Assembly (NCBI GenBank): GCA_963742585.1
Contig: CAVUMI010000006.1
Coordinates: forward strand, 744,001 to 808,000
Source: JACDEA01 sp963742585
GTDB taxonomy: Bacteria; Actinomycetota; Acidimicrobiia; Acidimicrobiales; JACDEA01
Length of the DNA: 64,000 nt
Direction of reading: 5' to 3'
This document shows, in pieces, positions 1 through 8,087 of the stretch. The notes beneath the pieces are model-generated. The model was given only the letters and a program-made list of their open reading frames with translations. It was not told the origin of the DNA and made no database searches. Made by a program: the position numbers and the translations under genes. The stretch's first letter is position 1, and every line of letters starts with the position of its first letter.

Positions 1-336
1 GCGGTACGTGCCGACGCCATAGTTGGCGTAACTCGGGACGTTCAGCTCGCGTCGCCAGCCGAAGTCCCGGCCCCTACCGGTTCCAACCGTCGAGCGCACG
101 CCGGCGACTTCAAGCTCGACGCGGTCGCGCGGCTGCTCCTCGAAAGCGGCGACGGCAATCGTGGCCCGTCGGTTGCTCGTCACTTTCACGTGGCTGCCCT
201 GTCGAAAGCGCTGGCCGGCTACGCGGACGTCGCAGTCGCCGACGTTGCCTTGCGCGCCTGCGGGTGTGCCGCCCGCGCCGAGCAGCGCGGCGGCGAGGGC
301 CACACCGACAAGAAGGCGGACGGGGCGGTTAGTCAC
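1..336 (-). CDS. secreted hypothetical protein (partial, C-terminus off window)
   Basis: An open frame of 112 codons runs from a GTG at 336 to the window edge with no stop. The first ~29 residues are a clear Sec signal peptide: a basic start (TNRPVR), a hydrophobic core rich in Leu, Val and Ala, and a likely cleavage site after GTPAGA. The mature part visible here (GNVGDCDVRVAGQRFRQG...) is rich in short beta-type segments. The gene begins 3 bp after the hmgA stop and on the same strand, so it is probably co-transcribed. I do not recognise the family; a surface or exported protein is inferred only from the signal peptide. Confidence 0.6.
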   Translation of the reverse strand, partial: MTNRPVRLLVGVALAAALLGAGGTPAGAQGNVGDCDVRVAGQRFRQGSHVKVTSNRRATIAVAAFEEQPRDRVELEVAGVRSTVGTGRGRDFGWRRELNVPSYANYGVGTYR

Positions 337-339
337 CGG

Positions 340-1510
340 CTATGTGTTGACCCAGCTCGTGGGATAGGCCGGGTCGTCGAAACGGTCAGCTGCCGCGGCG
401 AGGTGCAGCGGGCGGAACGTGTCGAGCATCACCGCCAGCTCTTCGGTCTTGGTTTGGCCGATCGACTTCTCGGCGACGCCCGGCGCGGGACCGTGCGGGA
501 TGCCGCGCGGGTGGAACGTGAGCGCCGCCGCCTCGACGCCGCGCCGGCTGAAGAACTCGCTGCTGACGTAATAGAGCACTTCGTCGCTGTCGAGGTTGGC
601 GTGGTTGTACGGCGCGGTGATGACGTCGAGCCCATCGTCGAGCCGGCGCGGGCAGAACGAACACACGACAGCGTTGTCGAGCTCAAAGGTTTGGTGCACC
701 GGCGGCGGTTGGTGTTGCCGCCCGCTGATCGGCTCGAAGTCGTGGATCGAGAACACGTAGGGATAGAGATGACCGTCCCAACCGACGACGTCGAACGGGT
801 CGTGGTCGAGCGTGTAGACCGCGGCGCGATCGCCGACCCGGACCCACACATCGGTGGGAGTCGGGTCGTCGTTGGCGAGCAACTCGCTCGGCCGGCGGAA
901 GTCGCGCTCCCAGTACGGCGCGTGCTCCTCGAGCTGGCCTTCGTTGTTCTGGTACCGCCGCGGGAGACGGACCGCGCCGGGCGTCTCGATGACGAGATGG
1001 CGGTTCGCACCGCTCGCCGGGCGCCAGCGGTGCGTGGTGCCCTTCGGGACGACCACGTAGTCGCCGGCGCGGTAGTCGAGGACGCCGAACACGGACTCGA
1101 GGCGCCCACCGCCTTCATGGACGAAGTGCAGTTCGTCGGCGCCGCCGTTGCGCGTGACCCGGCTCGGCTCGGCGCCGAACGCCGAGACCGCGAGCCTCAC
1201 GTCGTCGTTCCACAGGATCACTCCGCGGTTGGCCAGCTCGTCGCCGTCGCCCGGGCCCTGACCTGCCGTTCGCAGGAGATGGTGGCGGAGCGTGGTGTCA
1301 GCCGAGGGCGTCGGCGGCGTCGGGATCGGGTCGACCTCGGCCACCTTGCTCACGCGTGCTCGGCACGTGGCGGTGGTAGAGGATCGAGTAGCGGCCGGCG
1401 AAGCCTTCCGTGCCGACGACCTCTTCTTCATAGAGGCGGCCGTCGGGTGCCCGGAACGCCACGTGGCGCTTCGCAGGAACCTCACCCAGGCGGTGATAAC
1501 TGGGTGCCAT
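340..1510 (-). CDS. hmgA: homogentisate 1,2-dioxygenase (one frameshift)
   Basis: Ring-cleaving non-haem iron dioxygenase of tyrosine/phenylalanine breakdown; it converts homogentisate to maleylacetoacetate in the cytoplasm. The N-terminal 50 residues (MAPSYHRLGEVPAKRHVAF..., start 1510; an alternative ATG is at 1531) are in one frame up to YHRHVP, and the rest (ending PAYPTSWVNT) is in another, so one base is gained or lost near 1350-1370. Family hallmarks in the C-terminal cupin half are PPVHQTFELD, DSDEVLYYV (metal-ligand Glu region) and FHPRGIPHGPAPG (ligand His). Total length about 390 residues is normal for the bacterial enzyme. No other tyrosine-pathway gene lies alongside. The frameshift is probably a sequence error, since both halves are well conserved. 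Confidence 0.85.
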
Positions 1511-1566
1511 AACGCCATCGTACGACGGCATTGCTTTCGCCTTGTGCCTGTGGGAATCTCACCGAA

Positions 1567-2134
1567 GTGCATCGAAAGGCACGAAACGTCACTGGGGTGG
1601 TGTGTCTTCTTATGGTGCTCTGCTCGTGCAGCGCCGACGGCACCGACTCTTCCTCCGGCGCCACTGTGCCGCGTGCCACCTCGACGACGGACCCCTACGC
1701 CGTCCCCGCGACCATCGACATCCCCTACCTCAACCGCGTGTTCGCCGCGCTCGAGCGCATCAACGGCGACGCCACCCGCCTCATCGTCGCCGCCAAACGG
1801 ATCACCCCCGAAGCCGCCGCCCTCCTCCACGCCATCCTCACCGACGAAGAGTTCAAGGATCGTTCCGAAATTTGGAACGACGAGATCGAAGCAGGGCCTC
1901 TCGAACTTCAGGACACCACCTGGTGACCGACGAACCAAGGTTCAGCGAATCGTGGGTCAGCGGCCGGATTGCATCGGCATCGAAGTGATGCGCGACTACA
2001 GCTCTGTCAGCATCAACCCTCCGCAGGAGCCCAGCGCCGAAGTTGAGCTCCGATCCTCAGCGCCTAACCCGATCAACCCAACACCTTGGGCCATCCAGGA
2101 CCAGTACAAGTCAGGCCCGGCTCCGTGCGTGTAG
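1567..2134 (+). CDS. putative lipoprotein, unknown function (one frameshift)
   Basis: A GTG at 1567 opens MHRKARNVTGVVCLLMVLCS followed by CSADGTDSS, a signal peptide with a plausible lipobox before Cys, then a Ser/Thr linker. A conserved-looking helical stretch (YLNRVFAALERINGDATRLI) follows. The frame stops at 1926, but the adjoining frame continues with PPGDRRTKVQRIVGQRPDCI, DYSSVSINPP, NPINPTPW and ends GPAPCV at 2134. A single extra base near 1893-1900 would join them into one protein of ~188 residues, and the composition of both parts (exported, two C-terminal Cys) agrees with this. It overlaps the next gene by 10 bp. I cannot name the family. Confidence 0.5.
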
Positions 2135-2905
2135 CGGCAGCGGTGCTAGCGCTGATGCTCCTCGCGGCGAGGGCGTCCGCCGACACGACTCAGTGTTGAT
2201 GAGGGCGATGACGGCAGCAGCATCGAGTACTCCGGCGAATCGGGCGGCAGCTCGGCCGCGGGCGACGGTTTAGGCGGGAACTCCGGTGGCCCGGCGGGCG
2301 GGTATTACCAGGAGCACCCGGTGCTGGTGCAGCAGGACGGCGAGCGCTGTGTGCAGACCGAGTACCGCCGCTACGAAACCCGCGAGGAAGCCCAGCAAGC
2401 CGCCATCGCCGACGATGAGCGCTGGCGCCGCCTCACCCGCGACTATCCGTACTGCCCGAGCAGCCCGGCCCCGGCGGGCAGCGCGGCCGCCGATGCGCAG
2501 GCGTTCTGGGGCACGGTCCCGCTGCCAAAGCCGGCGCCACACATCGCGCCGGGCTGGGCGGTGACCGGGCGCAAGTCCTATCTCGAGACCCGAAGCACAC
2601 CCACAGCTCGGTTCACCCGCGACACCCCTCGCGGCCAGCTGGTTATCGACGCGACGGGGCCGTACTACGTCGACTGGGGCGACGGCACGACCGGCGGTCC
2701 GTACGACGAGGCCGGGTTGCCCTGGCCGAACGGCACCATCACGCACGTCTACGAACGGGTCGGCACCTACGACGTCGTCGTCACCCAGCGCTGGACCGCC
2801 GAGTGGCATCTCGACGGCCAGAGCGGCCGCCTCGGCGGCCTCCGCACCGACGGCCGCATCGACGACTTCCCCGCCGAGGAACTCCAAGCCGTCCGCAACC
2901 GCTGA
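2125..2905 (+). CDS. secreted protein with PKD-like domain (one frameshift)
   Basis: A GTG at 2125 encodes a short signal peptide (MRVAAAVLALMLLAARASA) that runs into a stop at 2197; shifting one base near 2190 continues as VDEGDDGSSIEYSGESGG... through to 2905, about 259 residues. The middle is a Gly/Ser-rich segment followed by YYQEHPVLVQQDGERCVQTE and a helical stretch (REEAQQAAIADDERWRRL). The C-terminal third has PKD-type signatures, YYVDWGDGTT and THVYERVGTYDVVVTQRW, which form an immunoglobulin-like fold in surface proteins. It overlaps the upstream lipoprotein gene and is probably co-transcribed with it. Export and an extracellular scaffold role are inferred. Confidence 0.55.
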
Positions 2906-2916
2906 CCGCCCACAAC

Positions 2917-2958
2917 TGTCGGTGGATTTGTCTACGGAACCGCCAAAAGCACCGACAC
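2917..2958. repeat. palindromic repeat element copy 1 (TGTCGGTG...CACCGACAC)
   Basis: A 42-bp element starts 11 bp after the stop at 2905 and ends about 80 bp before nuoA. Its ends are inverted (TGTCGGTG at 2917-2924, CACCGACA at 2950-2957). The first 23 bases (2917-2939) are identical to 50273-50295 inside rplJ. It may also act as a terminator hairpin between the two transcription units. Confidence 0.6.
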
Positions 2959-3039
2959 ACGGGTTTGGCGCAAGCATATAAACCCGGTGATGGCCGGGAG
3001 ATTGCCTCCACGTGAACCGCATCACTAGCATCGGCCGCG

Positions 3040-3405
3040 ATGTCGGACTTCCTCCGCAGCTTCCTCACAGTTGCCGTGTTTGGGGGAGTCGCCGTGGCCC
3101 TGGTCGGAGGCATCCTGGCCGCCGGCAGCGTGCTGCGCCCCACCCGTCCGCAGCCACAGAAATACATCACCTACGAGTCCGGCGTGGACCCTGTCGGCAG
3201 CGGGTGGAGCCAGAGCCAGATCCGGTATTACATCTTTGCCCTGCTGTTCGTGATGTTCGACGTCGAGGCCGTCTTCATCCTTCCGTGGGCCGTCCGACTC
3301 GAGACCCTCGGGGTCTTCGGCCTGGTCGAGATGCTGATCTTCATCGTCATCCTGCTTCTCGGCCTCGTCTATGCCTGGCGGAAGGGCGTGCTGCGGTGGG
3401 TCTGA
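3040..3405 (+). CDS. nuoA: NADH-quinone oxidoreductase subunit A
   Basis: Small membrane subunit of complex I, 121 residues, with the three expected hydrophobic segments: FLTVAVFGGVAVALVGGILA, a central segment from YYIFALLFVMFDVEAVFILPWA, and the C-terminal LVEMLIFIVILLLGLVYAWR. The acidic motif FDVEAVF is the family signature near the quinone path. The ATG start fits the usual N-terminus (MSDFLRSF). It is the first gene of the nuo operon and overlaps nuoB by 10 bp. Confidence is high because of the motif and the neighbours. Confidence 0.96.
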   Translation: MSDFLRSFLTVAVFGGVAVALVGGILAAGSVLRPTRPQPQKYITYESGVDPVGSGWSQSQIRYYIFALLFVMFDVEAVFILPWAVRLETLGVFGLVEMLIFIVILLLGLVYAWRKGVLRWV

Positions 3406-3899
3406 TCGATTCGGGCAAATCACCCAAGGCCCTCACCTGGCTGCTCAACCGGGCCCGCACCTATTCACTGTGGGTGTACCAGTGGGGCCTGGCCTGCTGC
3501 GCCATCGAGATGGGCGCCGCTTTCGCCTCGCCCCGCTATGACGTCATGCGCCTCGGGGTGATCCCCTTCCCCGCCAGCGCGCGCCAGGCCGACCTCGTCG
3601 TCATCTCGGGCACGGTCACCGACAAGATGGCGCCGCCGATCCGCCGGCTCTGGGAACAGATGCCCGATCCCAAGTACGTGATCTCGATGGGTAGCTGCGC
3701 CAACTGCGGCGGCCCCTACTGGGACAGCTACTCGGTAACCAAGGGTGTCGACCAGATTCTGCCGGTTGACGTCTACATCCCCGGGTGCCCACCCCGCCCC
3801 GAGGCTTTGCTCGAGGGCATCGTGCTCTTACAGGAACGCATTCGCCACGAGGACCCGGCGGAGCGCTGGCGCGGAGATCCCATTGTCGTCGGCGCCTGA
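3396..3899 (+). CDS. nuoB: NADH-quinone oxidoreductase subunit B
   Basis: Carries the terminal [4Fe-4S] cluster N2 that passes electrons to quinone. 167 residues from a GTG at 3396, which lies inside the end of nuoA, giving MGLIDSGKSPKALTWLLNRA. The cluster ligands are visible: Cys34-Cys35 in GLACCAIEM, Cys101 in SMGSCANCGG and Cys131 in YIPGCPPRPE. The membrane-proximal loop ASPRYDVMRLG is also present. It overlaps the TTG start of nuoC by 17 bp, consistent with translational coupling. No defect is seen. Confidence 0.96.
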   Translation: MGLIDSGKSPKALTWLLNRARTYSLWVYQWGLACCAIEMGAAFASPRYDVMRLGVIPFPASARQADLVVISGTVTDKMAPPIRRLWEQMPDPKYVISMGSCANCGGPYWDSYSVTKGVDQILPVDVYIPGCPPRPEALLEGIVLLQERIRHEDPAERWRGDPIVVGA

Positions 3900-4605
3900 G
3901 ACAGGCACGGCCGAGGCCGACGCCACCGCGGCCGAGCCCACCGAAGAGCTCGCGCCCGTCGACGAGGTCCGCCAGAGCGTCCTCGCCGGCTTCCAGAAGG
4001 ACTTGGGCGACGGCGTCGTCGGCCACGAGATCGCCAACGGCGACATCTGGATCCGCGTCAGCAAGGAAGGGTGGCGCGCCGCCGGCGAGAGCGCGAAGCG
4101 CCAAGGCTTCGAGTACTTCTGCTTCCTTTCCGGCATCGACTGGCTGCCCAACCCCGATCTCTCCGGCGAGAAGATCTGGGACCCAGAGGCCTCTGAAGCC
4201 GACGGCACGACGGGAAGCACCGAGCAGTCCTCCGGCGTCGCCGGCGGTGAGACACGATTCCAGGTGTTCGCCCGCGTGCTCGACATCAAGCGGCATATCG
4301 GCGTCACGCTCAAGGCAGATCTCGACGACGAGCCCGAAGTCGACTCGTGGGTGCCGCTCTTCGCGGGCGCCGACTGGCATGAGCGCGAGACCTGGGAGAT
4401 GTACGGCTTCAACTTCGTCGGCCACCCCGGGTTGCGCCACCTCTACCTACCGACGGAGTTCGAAGGCTTCCCGCTGCGCAAGGACTTCCCGTTGCTCGCG
4501 CGCGAAGTGAAGCCCTGGCCCGGTCTGGTCGACGTCGAGCCCATCCCCGGCGACGACGAGCCTGGCGAAGGCGAGGCCCCGCCCGAGGAAGGAGCGACCG
4601 CATGA
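3883..4605 (+). CDS. nuoC: NADH-quinone oxidoreductase subunit C
   Basis: Peripheral-arm 30-kDa subunit, 240 residues. I place the start at TTG 3883 (MSSAPETGTAEADATAAEPT) because a GGAG sits 7-8 bp upstream and no other start precedes the conserved region. After an acidic leader of ~25 residues the core starts at VDEVRQSVLAGFQKDLGD. The family signature HERETWEMYGFNFVGHPGLRHL is followed by FPLRKDFPL. Between ~100 and 125 there is a Ser/Thr/Gly-rich insertion (EASEADGTTGSTEQSSG) before FQVFARVLDIKRH, longer than in E. coli. It is a separate gene from nuoD, unlike the enterobacterial nuoCD fusion, and overlaps it by 4 bp (ATGA). Confidence 0.95.
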   Translation: MSSAPETGTAEADATAAEPTEELAPVDEVRQSVLAGFQKDLGDGVVGHEIANGDIWIRVSKEGWRAAGESAKRQGFEYFCFLSGIDWLPNPDLSGEKIWDPEASEADGTTGSTEQSSGVAGGETRFQVFARVLDIKRHIGVTLKADLDDEPEVDSWVPLFAGADWHERETWEMYGFNFVGHPGLRHLYLPTEFEGFPLRKDFPLLAREVKPWPGLVDVEPIPGDDEPGEGEAPPEEGATA

Positions 4606-5774
4606 GCACCGTTACCGACTGGCAGAAAGAGGCCTACATCGCGTCGCAGGCCGCCGATGCCCGCGTGCAGGTCGAGCTCGAAACCGAGGGCATGACCCTC
4701 AACATCGGGCCGCAACACCCGGCCACCCACGGCACGCTCCGGATCATCGTGCGCCTCGACGGCGAACAGGTCGTGTGGGCCGAGCCGGTGTGCGGCTACA
4801 TGCACCGCGGCTACGAGAAGCTCACCGAGGTCCGCACCTACCCGCAGATCACGACGTTGGTCAACCGCATCGACTGGTTGAGCAGCTTCGCCAACGAGGT
4901 GCCGTTCATCCTGGCCGCTGAGCAGCTGATGGGCATCGAGGCGCCGCCGCGCGCTCAGTGGATCCGCACGATCCTCTTCGAGATGGCGCGCATCGCCAAC
5001 ATCACCTTGTTCCTCGGCGAGATGGGCGCGCAGCTCGGCGCCATCACGCCGGTGTTCTACGCGTTCCGCGACCGCGAGCACGTGCTGAACCTGATCGAGT
5101 CGGCCACCGGTGGCCGCTTCCATCCGAACTACGACCGCATCGGCGGTCTCAAAGACGACTTCCCCGCGGCTGGGTCGACGAGTGCAAGGACGTCATGGAC
5201 CGCGTCCGGAACTTCTGCGACGAGCTCGAGACGCTGCTGATGGGCAATCCGATCTTCGAACAGCGCATGCGCGGCATCGGCGTGATCCCGCAGCACGTCG
5301 GGCTCGAGTACGGCCTCTCCGGCGCCAACATCCGGGCCAGCGGCGTCGACTGGGACCTTCGGCGCGACGAGGACTCACCTCTGGCGTGGAAGAGCTGCGA
5401 CTGGAAGGTGTGGACCCATGTCGACGGCGACAGCTTCGCCCGCTACTGGGTGCGGCTCCAGGAGACGCCGCGAAGCGGCCAAGATCGTCGACCAGTTGCT
5501 CGACAGCTTGCCGCCCGGGCCGATCATGGCCAAGGTCCCTCGGATCATCAAAGTGCCGGCCGGTGAGGCGTGGGTGCACACCGAGAACCCGCTCGGCGAA
5601 ATGGGCTATTACGTCGTGAGCCAGGGCGGGCTCGGACCCGTCCGTTGCAAGATCCGTAGCGCATCGTTCAACAACGTGTCGATCGTTCCCTGGGTACTGC
5701 AAGGCGTCTACGTCCCGGATGTCATCACCATCCTGGCGAGCCTCTACTTCATCTTGGGAGACATCGACCGCTAA
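4602..5774 (+). CDS. nuoD: NADH-quinone oxidoreductase subunit D (two compensating frameshifts)
   Basis: 49-kDa subunit that, with NuoB, forms the quinone pocket; ~390 residues. N-terminal family motifs IGPQHPATHGTLRI and CGYMHRGYEKL are in the frame of the ATG at 4602 up to KDDFPA. The next part (GWVDECKDVMDRVRNF ... RYWVRLQE) is in the +2 frame, and REAAKIVDQLLDSLPPGP through ILGDIDR returns to the first frame. One G is missing near 5169 (GCGGCTGG for GCGGGCTGG) and one C is extra near 5470 (GACGCCGCGAA). The indels cancel, and every conserved block is present, so I take them as sequence errors. The stop shares one base with the nuoH start. Confidence 0.9.
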
Positions 5775-6805
5775 TGCTCCACACCGTGCTGGCGCTGAAC
5801 CCCGCGTACTGGCAGTCCACCGCGCTCAAGGTCGTGGTGATGCTCGTCGTGATGCTCACCGGCGCGTTCATCCTGGTGTACGGCTTCCTGTTCAAGATGA
5901 TGGCGCACATGCAGAGCCGGCTCGGCCCGATGGAAGCCGGCCCGCACGGTTCGATGCAGCTCATCGCCGAGGTCGGCAAGTTCTTGCAAAAGGAGGACCT
6001 CTTCCCGAGCAAGGCCGACCGTCGCGTGTTCGCCCTGGCGCCGTTCGTGGTGCTGGTGTCGACCTTCCTCGTGTACCTCGTGATCCCCGCCGGGCCGCGA
6101 CTGGTGATCGAGGACTTCGACACCGGCATCTTCTTCGCGCTGGCGATGTCGTCGCTTTCGGTGCTCGGCGTCCTGATGGCGGGCTGGTCCTCGGCCAACA
6201 AGTACTCGCTCATGGGCGCGCTACGTGCTGCGGGCCAGCTCATCGCCTATGAGCTACCGCTCGTGCTGGCGATCGTGGGCGTCGTGGTGCAGGCCGGCAG
6301 CCTCAGTCTGCAGACGATTGTCCACCAGCAGGCTGACGGCGCCATCTTCGGGTTCAGCGGGATCGGCAACCCGTTCGTCCTGACGCAGTTCTTCGGCTTC
6401 CTGATCTTCATGGTCGCCATGCAGGCCGAATTGACCCAGACACCGTTCGACATGCCGCTGGCTGAATCGGAACTCGTCGCCGGCTACCTCACCGAGTACT
6501 CGGGCATTCGCTTCCTGCTGTTCTTCATCGCCGAGTTCGCCACCGCATTCGCGTTCGCGGCGATCGCCGCCACGTTGTTCCTCGGCGGCTGGTATCTCCC
6601 CGGCGTCGAGGGCGACCTGGCCGATGTCCTGGGTCCGTTCGTGCTGGGCGCGAAGATCCTTCTCGTCTCGTTCTTCGTGTTCTGGATCCGCTTCACCTAC
6701 CCGCGCTTCCGCGAGGATCAGCTTCAGACCTTCGCGTGGAAGTACCTCATCCCGCTCTCCCTCGTGAACATCACCGTCACGGGAATCTTGAAGGTGGTGT
6801 TCTAA
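5774..6805 (+). CDS. nuoH: NADH-quinone oxidoreductase subunit H
   Basis: Membrane subunit (343 residues) that links the quinone site to the proton-pumping arm. About eight hydrophobic helices are visible, starting with STALKVVVMLVVMLTGAFIL. Family motifs include MQSRLGPMEAGPHG, DLFPSKADRRVF, GALRAAGQLIAYELPL and the acidic loop TPFDMPLAESELVAGY, whose Glu residues are important for function in studied homologues. The last loop FWIRFTYPRFREDQL is intact. The start overlaps the nuoD stop by one base (TAATG). In canonical 14-gene operons nuoEFG would sit between nuoD and this gene; here nothing does. Confidence 0.96.
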   Translation: MLHTVLALNPAYWQSTALKVVVMLVVMLTGAFILVYGFLFKMMAHMQSRLGPMEAGPHGSMQLIAEVGKFLQKEDLFPSKADRRVFALAPFVVLVSTFLVYLVIPAGPRLVIEDFDTGIFFALAMSSLSVLGVLMAGWSSANKYSLMGALRAAGQLIAYELPLVLAIVGVVVQAGSLSLQTIVHQQADGAIFGFSGIGNPFVLTQFFGFLIFMVAMQAELTQTPFDMPLAESELVAGYLTEYSGIRFLLFFIAEFATAFAFAAIAATLFLGGWYLPGVEGDLADVLGPFVLGAKILLVSFFVFWIRFTYPRFREDQLQTFAWKYLIPLSLVNITVTGILKVVF

Positions 6806-7288
6806 GTGGCCCAATTCTCAGGACTGATCAAGGGGCTCGGCGTCACGTTCCGTACCATGACCAAGCGGGCGGTCACGGTGCAGTACCCGCACGTCAAGGA
6901 AGCGCCGGCGCCGCGCGCCCGTGGCGTCATCGCCCTCAAGGAAGAGAACTGCACGGTCTGCATGCTCTGCGCCCGGCAGTGCCCCGACTGGTGCATCTAC
7001 ATCGAGGGTCACAAGGACAAGGCGCCGCCCCGCCGCGAGGGCGGCAAGCCCCGCACGGTGCAGTTCCTCGACCGCTTCGACATCGACTACGCGCTGTGCA
7101 TGTACTGCGGAATCTGCGTCGAGGTGTGCCCCTTCGATGCGTTGTTCTGGAGCCCGGAGTATGAGTACTCCGAGCACAAGATCGCCGACATGCTCCACGA
7201 CAAGGACAAGTTGGGCGAGTGGATGGCCGGTGTCCCCGAGTCCCAGCCGCTAGAAGTGGGCGCCGACGCCAAGAAGGGCGCCAAGTAG
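6806..7288 (+). CDS. nuoI: NADH-quinone oxidoreductase subunit I
   Basis: Ferredoxin-like subunit carrying clusters N6a and N6b, 160 residues from GTG 6806, immediately after the nuoH stop. Two complete [4Fe-4S] motifs are visible: CTVCMLCARQCP at ~52-63 and CMYCGICVEVCP at ~98-109. An amphipathic N-terminus (FSGLIKGLGVTFRTMTKRAV) would pack against the membrane arm. The C-terminus is charged (DAKKGAK). As nuoEFG are absent nearby, this is the most upstream redox-cluster protein of the complex encoded in the window. Confidence 0.95.
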   Translation: MAQFSGLIKGLGVTFRTMTKRAVTVQYPHVKEAPAPRARGVIALKEENCTVCMLCARQCPDWCIYIEGHKDKAPPRREGGKPRTVQFLDRFDIDYALCMYCGICVEVCPFDALFWSPEYEYSEHKIADMLHDKDKLGEWMAGVPESQPLEVGADAKKGAK

Positions 7289-7292
7289 TCGC

Positions 7293-7784
7293 ATGGTTGC
7301 CCAGAACATCGCCTTCGGCGTGATCGCGGCCGCGATGGTGATCGCGGCGATTCGCGTCGTCACGTCGAAGAACGTGGTGCGCGCCGCGCTCTATCTCGTG
7401 GTCGTGCTGGCCGGCGTGGCTGCGCAGTACATCCTGCTGGCCGCCGAGTTCACCGCCGTCGCGCAGGTCCTGATTTACATCGGGGCGATCATCGTTCTGT
7501 TCCTCTTCGGCATCATGCTCACCCGGGCCCCGATCGGGGAGGACGCCGAACTCGACAACGATCAGCGCTGGCTCGCCGCGCTGGTTTCCCTGCTCCTCCT
7601 CGGCGTGCTGGCTTGGGTGCTGGATGACGCGTTCCAGGACACCAAGATCCGCTTCGCCGCGCCGCAGACCACCGCCGAGGTCGGCGACTCGATCTTCCAG
7701 ACCTACGTCTTGCCCTTTGAGGTCGTATCGGTACTCCTGCTCGCCGCACTCGTCGGCGCGATCGTCCTGGCCAGGCGCGATTAG
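7293..7784 (+). CDS. nuoJ: NADH-quinone oxidoreductase subunit J
   Basis: Hydrophobic complex I subunit, 163 residues with about five membrane helices. The ATG at 7293 is 4 bp after the nuoI stop. The third helix region FTAVAQVLIYIGAIIVLFLFGIML matches the family's conserved segment with its bulged helix, and a final helix (FEVVSVLLLAALVGAIVLARRD) ends the protein. An extramembrane loop between helices 4 and 5 (DDAFQDTKIRFAAPQTTAEV) is somewhat long. It is followed without a gap by nuoK. Confidence 0.93.
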   Translation: MVAQNIAFGVIAAAMVIAAIRVVTSKNVVRAALYLVVVLAGVAAQYILLAAEFTAVAQVLIYIGAIIVLFLFGIMLTRAPIGEDAELDNDQRWLAALVSLLLLGVLAWVLDDAFQDTKIRFAAPQTTAEVGDSIFQTYVLPFEVVSVLLLAALVGAIVLARRD

Positions 7785-8084
7785 ATGCTGCTCAATCAAT
7801 TCCTCTTCCTGGGGGCGGTGCTGTTCTGCGTCGGGGTCTATGGCGTCCTGGCCCGCAAGAACGGCGTGCTCGTGCTGATGTCGGTCGAGCTGATCCTCAA
7901 CGCCGTCAACATCAACCTCATCGCCTTCGGCGCCTACAACCACACCGTCGCCGGCCAGGTGTTCGCCCTCTTCGTCATTGCCATCGCCGCCGCCGAAGTG
8001 GGCGTCGGGCTGGCCATCGTCCTGCTCATTTATCGGAACCGTCGCTCGATCGACGTGACCGAGATCGACCTGATGAAGGGCTAG
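7785..8084 (+). CDS. nuoK: NADH-quinone oxidoreductase subunit K
   Basis: Three-helix, 99-residue antiporter-like small subunit (MrpC-related). The conserved Glu of helix 2 is in LMSVELILNAVNINLIAF and a second acidic residue is in AIAAAEVGVGLAIVLLIYRN, both needed for proton transfer in studied homologues. The ATG directly follows the nuoJ stop. C-terminal DVTEIDLMKG is typical. Confidence 0.95.
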   Translation: MLLNQFLFLGAVLFCVGVYGVLARKNGVLVLMSVELILNAVNINLIAFGAYNHTVAGQVFALFVIAIAAAEVGVGLAIVLLIYRNRRSIDVTEIDLMKG

Positions 8085-8087
8085 CGC

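Noticed and set aside
340..1938. 532-residue N-terminally extended homogentisate dioxygenase
   Set aside because: The extension upstream of ~1370 in that frame is unrelated low-complexity sequence; the real N-terminus is in the neighbouring frame.
5160..5480. programmed frameshifting in nuoD
   Set aside because: Two opposite indels that cancel, without a slippery heptamer or pseudoknot, fit sequence error better.
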